Source: Paraglaciecola marina
GTDB lineage: Bacteria; Pseudomonadota; Gammaproteobacteria; Enterobacterales; Alteromonadaceae
Assembly (NCBI RefSeq): GCF_004360155.1
Contig: NZ_SAIS01000004.1
Span: 248,001 to 312,000 of the forward strand
DNA: 64,000 bases
Direction of reading: 5' to 3'
Shown: positions 29,232-37,105 of the stretch, piece by piece
Numbering within the stretch: the stretch's first letter is position 1
How the letters are laid out: each line of letters opens with the position of its first letter
Notes under the pieces: model-generated
What the model was told of the DNA's origin: nothing
The model's database searches: none
The model's input: only the letters and a program-made list of their open reading frames with translations
Position numbers and translations under genes: made by a program

Positions 29232-29690
29232 TTACGGTTTATAACTTCCCACCTCAGGCCTAAATGTTTTAGCAATCCGGTTCCAGCTGTTGATTGCATT
29301 AATCGCAATAGTCAAGTCCACTACGGCTTGTTCACCCAAAGCCTCTACTATTTTCTGATAGCTATTATCATCCACTGCTTTACCAGAGTTCAAATGCTCA
29401 GCCCAATTCAGTGCAGCAATCTCTGTGTCAGAGTAAAAAGGCATGTCACGCCATGCGCTTAAACCAATAATACGCTCTTGATTTTCACCCTGACTCAACG
29501 CTTCTTTACTATGCATATCAATACAAAAGGCGCACTGGTTTATTTGTGACAATCTTAACTTAACCAATTCCCAGGTTTGGACCGTCAGTGTTTCTGAAAT
29601 GCTAAATTGTTCACGCAAATAGCTTTCTTGATTTATCAGAATCTGCATTGCTTTGGATGCTAGTTCGAAGTAGTTTGCACGTAAAGTCAT
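29232..29690 (-). CDS. AhpD-like carboxymuconolactone decarboxylase-family protein
   Basis: 152 residues. The redox motif CAFCIDMHSKEAL (CxxC-x3-H type, about residues 53-60) marks AhpD-like peroxidase/disulfide reductase proteins. AWRDMPFYSDTEIAALNWAE is the usual continuation. It probably acts in peroxide or oxidative-stress chemistry, but the substrate is unknown. GGAGATAAGAT precedes the ATG. An AraC regulator follows on the same strand. Confidence 0.88.
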   Translation of the reverse strand: MTLRANYFELASKAMQILINQESYLREQFSISETLTVQTWELVKLRLSQINQCAFCIDMHSKEALSQGENQERIIGLSAWRDMPFYSDTEIAALNWAEHLNSGKAVDDNSYQKIVEALGEQAVVDLTIAINAINSWNRIAKTFRPEVGSYKP

Positions 29691-29788
29691 ATCTTATCTC
29701 CATAATAGTTGTTAGAGCTAAGATAAGTTATGACTCAAAACAGGTATTGAATATTTTCGACACCTATCCAGTTCAAAATGACACTGGG

Positions 29789-29836
29789 ACGCTGTTTTTA
29801 CTTTTTTTAAAAGCGGCTGTCTTGTTATTAGCGATA
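29789..29836. repeat. Third, half-length copy of the attC/MITE-like repeat
   Basis: GACGCTGTTTTTACTTTTTT followed by TAAAAGCGGCTGTCTTGTTA closely matches 27222-27262 and the right half of 28404-28440. The opposite arm is not obvious. It lies 3' of the short reading frame at 29954-30199. Confidence 0.55.
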
Positions 29837-29953
29837 TATGACTTGTTAATTGTGGTTTTCAAATAACTCTTGTAACTCTCTATCCTTATTTGTAATAGCA
29901 TCAGCAATAATCTCTGACTTTTTTCTTATTGCGTATAATGTTGCTGAGTCATT

Positions 29954-30199
29954 TTAATATTCAATGTAAGCTTCCATTATATTTTGATTGCACATCATTT
30001 TTACTTTGCAAATAGCCAACTCCCATTCGTTTAGCTCCCAAGTGGTCTTAACTTCTATGAGGCCTGAGCAGAAAGAAGTATGGGCTTGAATAGACTCAAT
30101 AAAATGCCTCTCTAATTCATTGTTACTTATCAGTTTTTGTATTTCATCGTTACTAGCAACGCCTTTACATTTTCTTAGAGCTCGAGCTGTAGCGGTCAA
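29954..30199 (-). CDS. Short hypothetical reading frame, possibly 5'-truncated
   Basis: 81 codons from TTG 30199. The product is mostly helical and charged (TWELNEWELAICKVKMMCNQ). The frame continues only four codons further upstream to a stop, and no Shine-Dalgarno is visible. It meets a plus-strand gene remnant almost exactly at its start, suggesting that a recombination joint removed its true 5' end. I do not recognise it. Confidence 0.35.
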   Translation of the reverse strand: MTATARALRKCKGVASNDEIQKLISNNELERHFIESIQAHTSFCSGLIEVKTTWELNEWELAICKVKMMCNQNIMEAYIEY

Positions 30200-30451
30200 G
30201 TTATCGAAGCATCATTTGACCCATATGGAAATAATGTAGAACATTTTCGGTTAAATGATGCCCCTTCCTGGTTAGATGTAGCCTATGAGATTTTGCGTGA
30301 TGACATGCATTCAATGCATGTTCTTTCTATTGGAGAGGCGCATGATTGGATACAAGAATACTCGTTAGGCTATACAGATCATTAGAGTGCTGAAGTCAGG
30401 CGAGCTATTAAAAGTGAACTAGCTTCCCTAGACTTTTATGTAGAGCATTAA
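30200..30451 (+). pseudogene. Remnant of a small protein gene, no start and one internal stop
   Basis: From 30200 the plus strand reads as protein (VIEASFDPYGNNVEHFRL, then WLDVAYEILRDDMHSMHVLS) to TAG 30383-30385. The same frame continues protein-like (SAEVRRAIKSELASLDFYVE) to TAA 30449-30451. No start codon precedes the conserved-looking part. A truncated, nonsense-mutated gene is the simplest reading. Family not recognised. Confidence 0.5.
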
Positions 30452-30573
30452 AAGTAAATTATAAGTGACTTTTAATGAGAAAAATGCTCTCAGAAACTAT
30501 AAGTTAATTATATTTGACTTATAGATGTTTCGGCATTATTTTATGTTTAAAAGTAAATAATAGTTAACTTATA
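30446..30573 (+). promoter_or_regulatory. Three spaced inverted repeats upstream of hipB, probable autoregulatory operators
   Basis: CATTAAAAGT-N12-ACTTTTAATG (30446-30477), CTATAAGT-N12-ACTTATAG (30497-30524) and the weaker TAAAAGT-N12-ACTTATA (30548-30573). All share AAGT-N12-ACTT and their centres are 49-50 bp apart. The last touches the hipB start codon. HipB proteins repress their own operon by binding such palindromes, so these are likely HipB (HipBA) operators. Confidence 0.65.
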
Positions 30574-30893
30574 TGAGTAATCTTGCCAAGACAAACAGAA
30601 CAGGTAAAGCGGTTAAAGCAACAGTGATGCCTAACTTATCAGAACGCTTCACTCCTAGTCAGCTCGCTGAGGCGATCACTGCAAAGCGAACGGGTATGAA
30701 GATGTCTCTCGTAGATGTATCTGAAGCATTGTCTATTTCAAAGCCTACACTGGTGAAAATAGAAAAAGGCGATACCAATGTAAAGTTAGCGAACCTTCTC
30801 AAGGTAATGGAATACCTTGGTCTTTCATTCTGCCTTCTTTGTGATGATGCTACTTCCAAAGAAGAAGCAGGGGTAAGTGATGACTGGTACTGA
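30573..30893 (+). CDS. hipB: HipB-type antitoxin, XRE family
   Basis: 106 residues. A helix-turn-helix of Cro/CI type (MSLVDVSEALSISKPTLVKI, about 44-63, then EKGDTNVKLANLLKVMEYLG) and a short C-terminal tail ending DDWY, which in HipB proteins helps regulate stability. Overlaps hipA by 14 bases. It should bind and hold HipA inactive and repress the operon through the inverted repeats upstream. Confidence 0.9.
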   Translation: MSNLAKTNRTGKAVKATVMPNLSERFTPSQLAEAITAKRTGMKMSLVDVSEALSISKPTLVKIEKGDTNVKLANLLKVMEYLGLSFCLLCDDATSKEEAGVSDDWY

Positions 30894-32265
30894 TCTAAAT
30901 ATCCTGAACGTTTATATCGGTCATGGTCGTAGAGTTGCGGCAATAACCATTCCTGTAGGCTCCGAAACCGAATTAACCTTAACTTACGAGCCTGATTGGA
31001 TTAAAGAGGGTTTTGCTATCTCGCCCCACCTGCCTTTGAATGGTGAGTTTGATCACAGGGCGGTTCGGAACTTTCTACAAAACTTGTTACCTGAAGGTAA
31101 AGGGTTAGAAGAGATTACTAGTCATACCACTATCTCCAAAAATAACACCTTTGGGCTTATCAAGATCATCGGCGCTGATACATCTGGCGCGTTATCATTT
31201 ACCCGTCAAAGCCATGAAGAAATCGAAACTTCATTTCGAGAAGTCACTAATGAAGAACTAATCGAAAAGTTAGCTCGTTTTAAGAATGCCGGAGAATCAA
31301 TTACCTATTGGGATGGTCGAACAAGGCTATCAGTCGCGGGTGTACAAGATAAACTTAACTTATTAGAAATAGATGGCAAATTAGGCTTTGGTGAAGGTCA
31401 GCTTTGCTCCAATAAGATCTTTAAGTTTGAAACGGGAAAAGCGCCTTTTATTGCCGTGAATGAGTTATTTACCATGTTATTGGCAAAACATTCGGGTATT
31501 GATGTACCAGAGGTCGCTGTAAGAAAATATGGAGAAGTCAGCGCGTTTGTCATTGACCGTTTTGACCGTAAGTTAATAGCTGAGCAACAGCGTGTTATGC
31601 GTCGTCACGTGATCGATGGCTGCCAAGCAACCAACCTACCCCCTTCCTACAAATACGAGCGTCAACACGGTGATGAAGGCGACGGTATTTATATTCGTGA
31701 TGGTGTGTCTTTTTCGAAGCTATTTAATATAGAAACAACCAATGCCCAAGCGTATCAAACGCAACTTATACGCTGGATGACTTTTAATATTTTAGTGCGT
31801 AACTATGATGCTCACGGTAAGAACATCAGTTTCTTTGTAGGTAAACAGGGTTTAAGTCTTACGCCATTTTACGATTTGGTAAATATTGAGGCCATCATTC
31901 GAGAGATCCGGGCAAGGCAAGCTGATGAAAACTCTAATGCGCCAATGGCAAACCATTTCGCGATGTCGATAGGTGAATATGGTACTGGCAGTGCCGGTAA
32001 TTTTAATTACCCGTTTACTGCTTACATGTTGGCTGATTTTGCCCATGAATTTGGAATATCACTCCCTCGTCTGCAATTGTTGATGAGGCAAATGATCAAG
32101 CAAGTGCAAGCATCTGTTGATTTAGCCAAAGCTGATGTACATAAACAGCAGTTAACTGATTCTGAAATACAGCATCTTGATACCTGTATTCAAATCATTG
32201 GTGAATCAGTTGAAGAGCTAAGTGCAGAAGTGGATCAAATAACGGAAATGAGCGACTTAATTTAG
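30880..32265 (+). CDS. hipA: HipA-type serine/threonine kinase toxin
   Basis: 461 residues from ATG 30880 inside the hipB end. The N-terminal subdomain (about 5-110, PHLPLNGEFDHRAVRNFLQN) precedes the kinase domain: SVAGVQDKL around the regulatory serine/P-loop, DRFDR, catalytic NYDAHGKNISFF and metal-binding PFYDLVN. These key residues look intact. E. coli HipA phosphorylates glutamyl-tRNA synthetase and induces persistence; the target here is inferred only. A truncated GNAT copy begins two bases after its stop codon. Confidence 0.93.
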   Translation: MTGTDLNILNVYIGHGRRVAAITIPVGSETELTLTYEPDWIKEGFAISPHLPLNGEFDHRAVRNFLQNLLPEGKGLEEITSHTTISKNNTFGLIKIIGADTSGALSFTRQSHEEIETSFREVTNEELIEKLARFKNAGESITYWDGRTRLSVAGVQDKLNLLEIDGKLGFGEGQLCSNKIFKFETGKAPFIAVNELFTMLLAKHSGIDVPEVAVRKYGEVSAFVIDRFDRKLIAEQQRVMRRHVIDGCQATNLPPSYKYERQHGDEGDGIYIRDGVSFSKLFNIETTNAQAYQTQLIRWMTFNILVRNYDAHGKNISFFVGKQGLSLTPFYDLVNIEAIIREIRARQADENSNAPMANHFAMSIGEYGTGSAGNFNYPFTAYMLADFAHEFGISLPRLQLLMRQMIKQVQASVDLAKADVHKQQLTDSEIQHLDTCIQIIGESVEELSAEVDQITEMSDLI

Positions 32266-32267
32266 TG

Positions 32268-32440
32268 TGGATTTCTGCAAGGTATGAAAAGGAATATTCT
32301 TAGCCCAATAAGATTTGGCTAGAAAAGAGTGAACTAACTCTATGTCTAAGTCTTTATGGTTTGAGCTTACAGTGATTTCCTGAACCATAACGTTCCTTAA
32401 AAGATGTAACTAGATTAGTAGGCGACCTATGCAAGGTGTT
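32268..32440 (-). pseudogene. 173-bp direct repeat, copy 2: 5' fragment of the GNAT gene
   Basis: Matches 28178-28350 at about 95%. It contains the GNAT start codon (complement of 32386-32388) and its first ~40 codons plus the upstream region, cut off two bases after the hipA stop. It cannot encode a working acetyltransferase. It marks one edge of a roughly 4-kb segment (28351-32267) lying between the direct repeats. Confidence 0.85.
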
Positions 32441-32564
32441 TTATAACTAGTTTTCGTTATTCAAGCAATTTAAAGCTGTAGGGAAGTGGTTAAAGCGGCA
32501 GTGTTAATTGTACAGTAGGCTAGACAGTCTCGATTATTCGATTAAATGGCCGATTCCAACTAAA

Positions 32565-34400
32565 CTATTTCCGAATAAACTCAACTAAATGTTTAATTTT
32601 ATTCTCTAAGTCAAACATCGAACAATGTGTTTTATCAAGTTTATCCACTAGCGCTTTGGCAATAGGTACCTTCTTGTTTGCATAACTTAAAGCAATATTA
32701 TTCAATGAAGATGCATCTAGCTGAGTAGCATCACCAAATTGATAACAATCTGAAATAGCTTTATCGAACGAATCAAATTTTTCAAAACTAAAATTAGAGG
32801 ATTGGGTTGATTTTAACTCCAGCTCCTTCCTTTCACTTCCCTTACCAATTGACTCACGCTTGAATCCTGAACTTGTTAAAATATCAAAAAATAGATCTTT
32901 GCAAATATAATTCTCAATTTCGCGACCTTCCGTAATCCAGACTTTGACATAGTCTTCTACAGTTGAATCTAAACCTATATTCTCAGTATTAGCTGCTTTA
33001 AGCCTAGTTAACATTGAAGCCAGATAGGCTTTAAAATCTCCATCATCTCGGTTTACTTGTGAAGAACAATCAGAATCGGCTATTAGGTATGCTTTTCTAC
33101 TGGTACTCAAAATGTTAATTAGATTGTCATCAATATCATCTAGTGCAGTGAAAGAAGCTAAGTTAGTACCACCAAAGTATAAGAAGGAATAGTCTATTCC
33201 TTCTTTCAGTTCTTCGTCTGAATATATATCAATCCATTTTTTCAAGTAAATCCTATCACTTGGACCCTCAACCCATAAAACGGTATTAGATTGAAGTATT
33301 TGAGAAGCTTTTACGCCCAGTGAATCTAATGTTTCATAATACTTGATTACATTATCATTCGGAGTAATTGAGCTTGCGCCATTTGGTAATTTTAAAGTTC
33401 TGTAAACAGCCCAGTTTTCATTTAGACAGTCAATAAGGGATGGCGAATGTGTAGTTATAAAGAACCTATGGTTAACTAATTCTTTCTCGAATATGCTCAC
33501 AAGCTTGACGACAGCTTCAGGGTGTAAGTTAGCTTCAGGCTCCTCCAGAAATACATTTAAATTCATATCTTTGTTAATCCAAAGGTGTGAAAGCAACATC
33601 ACTATCTGTGCTACGCCAGTACCTAGCTGATCTAAAGAAAAGGATAATCCTGACTTAAAATCAAGGCTTAAATCCTTATCCACTATTTCAATATTGGTTA
33701 CTTCTTCAGATAAAATTTCGGTTAGCCACTGCTTAATTTGTTTTTTATAACCAGCCCAGTTTGATGGTGTTGCCCTATCAAGTCTTAACTTATCCAGCTC
33801 TTCAATTATTTTTGCGCCATCAAAATAGTAGCTTTGTTTATTAGTTGAATTACGAGAGTGATGGCGAATGGGGTCAACAAATACTAAAGAGCTTAAGAAA
33901 AGACTCCAATAGAATTCATTATCACTAAATCCTGCAACATCATCAGTCGGATCTACCCATTTACAGTTATCCAAGTCAGAACAGATTAAATTACGTTCAT
34001 CGTAGATCGGTTTATCATTAACCTTCATGTTTAAAACAGATGTGTTAGAGCTAACATCATGAGAGCAATTTAAAGTAACTTGATTTTCATCCACTCTATA
34101 AGAAACTTTATCATCCATCGTAAAGTCATTATCGCTAGAAAGTGTAATCTCGCAGTTTATTTTGTCCTTTCTCCAAGCCCATGTTTGACTCTCATCAAGC
34201 TCAGCCGCAACTGTAATAAGTTTTCCAGAAGACAACTCACCACTAGCTATGCTTTTTAAGTAATTAAAATATTTTGCTAAATTAGATTTCCCTGAGTTAT
34301 TTGGCCCAATAATTAGGTTGATTGACTTTAATCCGCTTATATAGACGCCATTTAAATCATATGAGCGCCAACCACAAAGTTTTATAGAGTCAATCTTCAT
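32565..34400 (-). CDS. OLD-like AAA ATPase with C-terminal TOPRIM domain
   Basis: 611 residues. ABC/SMC-type ATPase: Walker A GPNNSGKS (32-39), a signature-like region SLDQLGTGVAQIV (255-267), Walker B NVFLEEPEANLHP (282-294) and the H-loop TTHSPS (316-321). A TOPRIM domain follows with the key Glu in VLWVEGPSD (Glu378) and DSD at 442-444, as in OLD-family nucleases and the GajA subunit of Gabija. Predicted ATP-controlled DNA nuclease. It overlaps the upstream HerA gene by four bases, so the two are one translational unit and probably one defence module. Confidence 0.88.
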   Translation of the reverse strand: MKIDSIKLCGWRSYDLNGVYISGLKSINLIIGPNNSGKSNLAKYFNYLKSIASGELSSGKLITVAAELDESQTWAWRKDKINCEITLSSDNDFTMDDKVSYRVDENQVTLNCSHDVSSNTSVLNMKVNDKPIYDERNLICSDLDNCKWVDPTDDVAGFSDNEFYWSLFLSSLVFVDPIRHHSRNSTNKQSYYFDGAKIIEELDKLRLDRATPSNWAGYKKQIKQWLTEILSEEVTNIEIVDKDLSLDFKSGLSFSLDQLGTGVAQIVMLLSHLWINKDMNLNVFLEEPEANLHPEAVVKLVSIFEKELVNHRFFITTHSPSLIDCLNENWAVYRTLKLPNGASSITPNDNVIKYYETLDSLGVKASQILQSNTVLWVEGPSDRIYLKKWIDIYSDEELKEGIDYSFLYFGGTNLASFTALDDIDDNLINILSTSRKAYLIADSDCSSQVNRDDGDFKAYLASMLTRLKAANTENIGLDSTVEDYVKVWITEGREIENYICKDLFFDILTSSGFKRESIGKGSERKELELKSTQSSNFSFEKFDSFDKAISDCYQFGDATQLDASSLNNIALSYANKKVPIAKALVDKLDKTHCSMFDLENKIKHLVEFIRK

Positions 34401-36049
34401 TTAGATTTGTCCTGATTATGCCAAGAGTCAACTAAGGCTGTTAATGAATAGTTCTCAGGCTTCCCTAGTTTCCAAGATTTATGATATCTAACGTCATTAC
34501 TTCTAGGCATTGGGTTTGGCTCCCTAAATTGAACTTTTCTTGGTAAGTTAATTGAGTCTCCAGAAACAAATGCCTCACCGTCTCTAAGACTAGGCAAGAA
34601 GTCAACTTGACCAGCTAATGTATCTGGCAACAACCTTTTAATCTTGTTTTGGTCCAGATCATTAGTAAGCCGAAGGGATATATATGTTCCGCATTGAGAT
34701 AAGACAGTCGTTGAAACATTGGATGGGCGTTGAGTAACAACGGTCAAACCAATACCATACTTCCTCCCTTCTTTCGCAATTCTCTCAACCCGCTCTTTTG
34801 CTATATTGAACTTTGAATCGTTTTCTTCTGGAATATAGGTATGAGCTTCTTCTAATACTAAGTTAAGAGGAATATTTTCAGGGTCTAAATCCCAATATTT
34901 AAAGTCGAAACATAATCTTGAAATAACACCAACGCATACAGCTCTTACTTCTGCTGGCAAACCACTTAAATCTAATATGTTTAAGTATGCTTCAGATTCA
35001 GCTAAGCCTAATATAAATTCAAAGTATTCGACTATTGAGGTTTCATTCTCAATTTGTCTATGAAGAAATGAGTAGCGAGTATCATATCGAATAGCTTGGA
35101 GCTTTAGGATAATACTCTCATATGGCTTCTTGGCAGTGGCATTACTTTGAGAGTCCCTTTCAATTACTATTTCATCTAAAAGAGTATCAATATTGAAAAA
35201 TATTGGTGAGTCTGCAGAAACTACTACGCCATCAATATTTTTCTTTTTAGCCTCTTTTTCTTTTTGTTTCGTAATAAGCCTTTTTATTATGGCTTTCTGA
35301 TTAGATCCAGGTTCAAGATTATAAACACCAAAGAACTCTTCTAAATCTAAAAACCAGTATGGAAGCGTAAACTCATTCCAAGGAATTGCATTTGTTTTAT
35401 TTTTAAAGTCCTCGTTTGGTGCTTTATCGTTATAGCCAAATGCTGAAGGGTATTCATTATGAATATCAAAAAATAATATTCTAGGGCACTCATAACTCGA
35501 TAAAATCGATTGAACTATCGATGCAACAGTGCAACTTTTACCGCTACCTGTTGTACCTAATATGGCAGTATGTCGCCCCATTAACTTATCTAAGTTTAAA
35601 TAAGTTTGGTCGTCATCACTTGGGTCGGTAACACAAAAGTGCTCTTTATCTTCTTTTAAATCTATTCCTATTAATTGGTTTACTTGGTCACTGCTAAGAA
35701 AGTATGTGTTGCAATTTATCGTAGGAAGCCGTTTAGTGCCTCTATTAAATCTCCCATCTATAGCACAACCTAATATCGAAAGAGTTACAACTTTCCTCTC
35801 TTCCCTAACAATTTCAAGCCCATCAACTGATCTTTTTGTTTTCTCAATTTCAGTGATCTGAACTTTGTTTATGGTACAAATTGTATTACCGTGTGCTCCG
35901 CCACAGTTAACATAAGCACCAACCTCAGCGCAGTGCTTTATACCTTGAAACTCGCGCTCTAGAACATCTGCATGTAGTATAATTGCGGCACCGTCAACTT
36001 CTTTAATTTTACCAAATTTTAAAGCATCTTCTCTTAATGATGTTGTCAA
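34397..36049 (-). CDS. HerA-type FtsK-fold DNA-translocating ATPase
   Basis: 550 residues. TTG start with AAGGA seven to eight bases upstream. N-terminal HAS-barrel region (FGKIKEVDGAAIILHADV), then Walker A GTTGSGKS (165-172), Walker B LNLVLEEAH (395-403), a sensor motif VVTQRPSNVS (437-446) and a probable arginine finger in RIAKEGRKYG. HerA hexamers pump DNA and usually work with a nuclease such as NurA, SIR2 or DUF4297. Here the partner is the overlapping OLD-like protein. Confidence 0.88.
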   Translation of the reverse strand: MTTSLREDALKFGKIKEVDGAAIILHADVLEREFQGIKHCAEVGAYVNCGGAHGNTICTINKVQITEIEKTKRSVDGLEIVREERKVVTLSILGCAIDGRFNRGTKRLPTINCNTYFLSSDQVNQLIGIDLKEDKEHFCVTDPSDDDQTYLNLDKLMGRHTAILGTTGSGKSCTVASIVQSILSSYECPRILFFDIHNEYPSAFGYNDKAPNEDFKNKTNAIPWNEFTLPYWFLDLEEFFGVYNLEPGSNQKAIIKRLITKQKEKEAKKKNIDGVVVSADSPIFFNIDTLLDEIVIERDSQSNATAKKPYESIILKLQAIRYDTRYSFLHRQIENETSIVEYFEFILGLAESEAYLNILDLSGLPAEVRAVCVGVISRLCFDFKYWDLDPENIPLNLVLEEAHTYIPEENDSKFNIAKERVERIAKEGRKYGIGLTVVTQRPSNVSTTVLSQCGTYISLRLTNDLDQNKIKRLLPDTLAGQVDFLPSLRDGEAFVSGDSINLPRKVQFREPNPMPRSNDVRYHKSWKLGKPENYSLTALVDSWHNQDKSK

Positions 36050-36247
36050 TTTATAACTTCCTTATTAGTTAGAGTATTTCGCCACAGTTTGCAGCTGAGG
36101 TTATGCAAGACGATTTAATATGATGCAATTTACCTGTTTTTCTACTGGCTGTTTGCCTCATTTTATCCTTGTATCCTTTGTATCAAATTTATCCAGCCTT
36201 TACCAAGTGTTATTCTTCGGCTTGTTCGCTAATTATAATTTGTTAAG

Positions 36248-36790
36248 AAAATTAACTGTTTAACAACCAAGGGCGTTCAACCGGAGCAGTTGAATTAGCA
36301 GTTAATGGTCACTGCAAAATAAACTGACGGGCTCAAGCCCGACCTACATAAGGGTACTTATATGAGCTTTCAAAATAATTAACGGTTTAAGAGCCTAGGG
36401 CGTTCAACCGGATAAGTTGAATTAGCAGTTAATGGTTACTGCAAAATAAACTGACGGGCTGAAGCCCGACCTACAGAAGGGTACTTATATGAGCTTTCAA
36501 AATAATTAACGGTTTAAGAGCCTAGGGCGTTCAACCGGAGGAGTTGAGTTAACAGTTAATGGTCACTGCAAAATAAACTGACGGGCTGAAGCCCGACCTA
36601 CAGAAGGGTACTTATATGAGCTTCCAAGATAATTAACGGTTTAAGAGCCTAGGGCGTTCAACCGGATAAGTTGAATTAGCAGTTAATGGTTACTGCTAGA
36701 TAAGCTGACGGGCTCAAGCCCGACCTACAAAAGGGTACTTATATGAGCATCCAAGAAAATTAGCTGGTGGCTTACAGCCCGATCTACAAG
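36248..36790. repeat. Four tandem 127-bp units, hairpin-rich
   Basis: Occupies most of the 806-bp gap between the HerA gene and the DUF3565 gene. GGGCGTTCAACCGG starts at 36271, 36398, 36525 and 36652: an exact 127-bp period. Each unit holds CAAC..GTTG, GCAGT-N8-ACTGC and GACGGGCT-N2-AGCCCGAC inverted repeats, followed by CCTACA and GGGTACTTATATGAGC. A degenerate fifth partial unit ends near 36790. No reading frame is maintained. The spacer from 36050 to 36247 shows nothing else clear. Confidence 0.92.
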
Positions 36791-36855
36791 GTCTTTATAG
36801 TCTTCTTTTTGGGGGAAAGAACTTTGGGTTAAGGGGTACACTCCCTTATTTGTGG

Positions 36856-37062
36856 TTAGAGTTTATCTGGTGGCTGGCCTTCGTCGCACTTTTTGCAGTT
36901 AAGTTTATGGCCAAGCATGGCGTGGCGGCCTTCAGGGGTGGTTACCCATGGGCGGCTGGTCCAAGGTGGGTTATGTCTTACATGTTGAAAGTGGCCGCAG
37001 GCTAATTCGGCCACCCAATCATCTTCTTCATCTTTGTGATAACCCGCAATGGCTTGTTCCAT
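36856..37062 (-). CDS. DUF3565-family small protein
   Basis: 68 residues: GYHKDEEDDWVAELACGHFQ, then HVRHNPPWTSRPWV and a C-terminal CKKC pair. Cys22, His24 and the last cysteines could bind a metal ion. Function unknown. It is read in the same direction as yheS, upstream of which it would lie only after the accessory block. Confidence 0.85.
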   Translation of the reverse strand: MEQAIAGYHKDEEDDWVAELACGHFQHVRHNPPWTSRPWVTTPEGRHAMLGHKLNCKKCDEGQPPDKL

Positions 37063-37105
37063 GGTTTGGTCTGTTTACCTTTTGATTTACTAATAGCTAG
37101 CGGAG

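Noticed and set aside
29213-29308. Upstream start for the AraC gene at ATG 29308
   Set aside because: It would overlap the AhpD-like gene by 77 bases and add residues that are out-of-frame copies of that gene's conserved end.
36248-36790. CRISPR array
   Set aside because: The repeated unit is 127 bp with no variable spacers between short repeats, and no cas genes are near.
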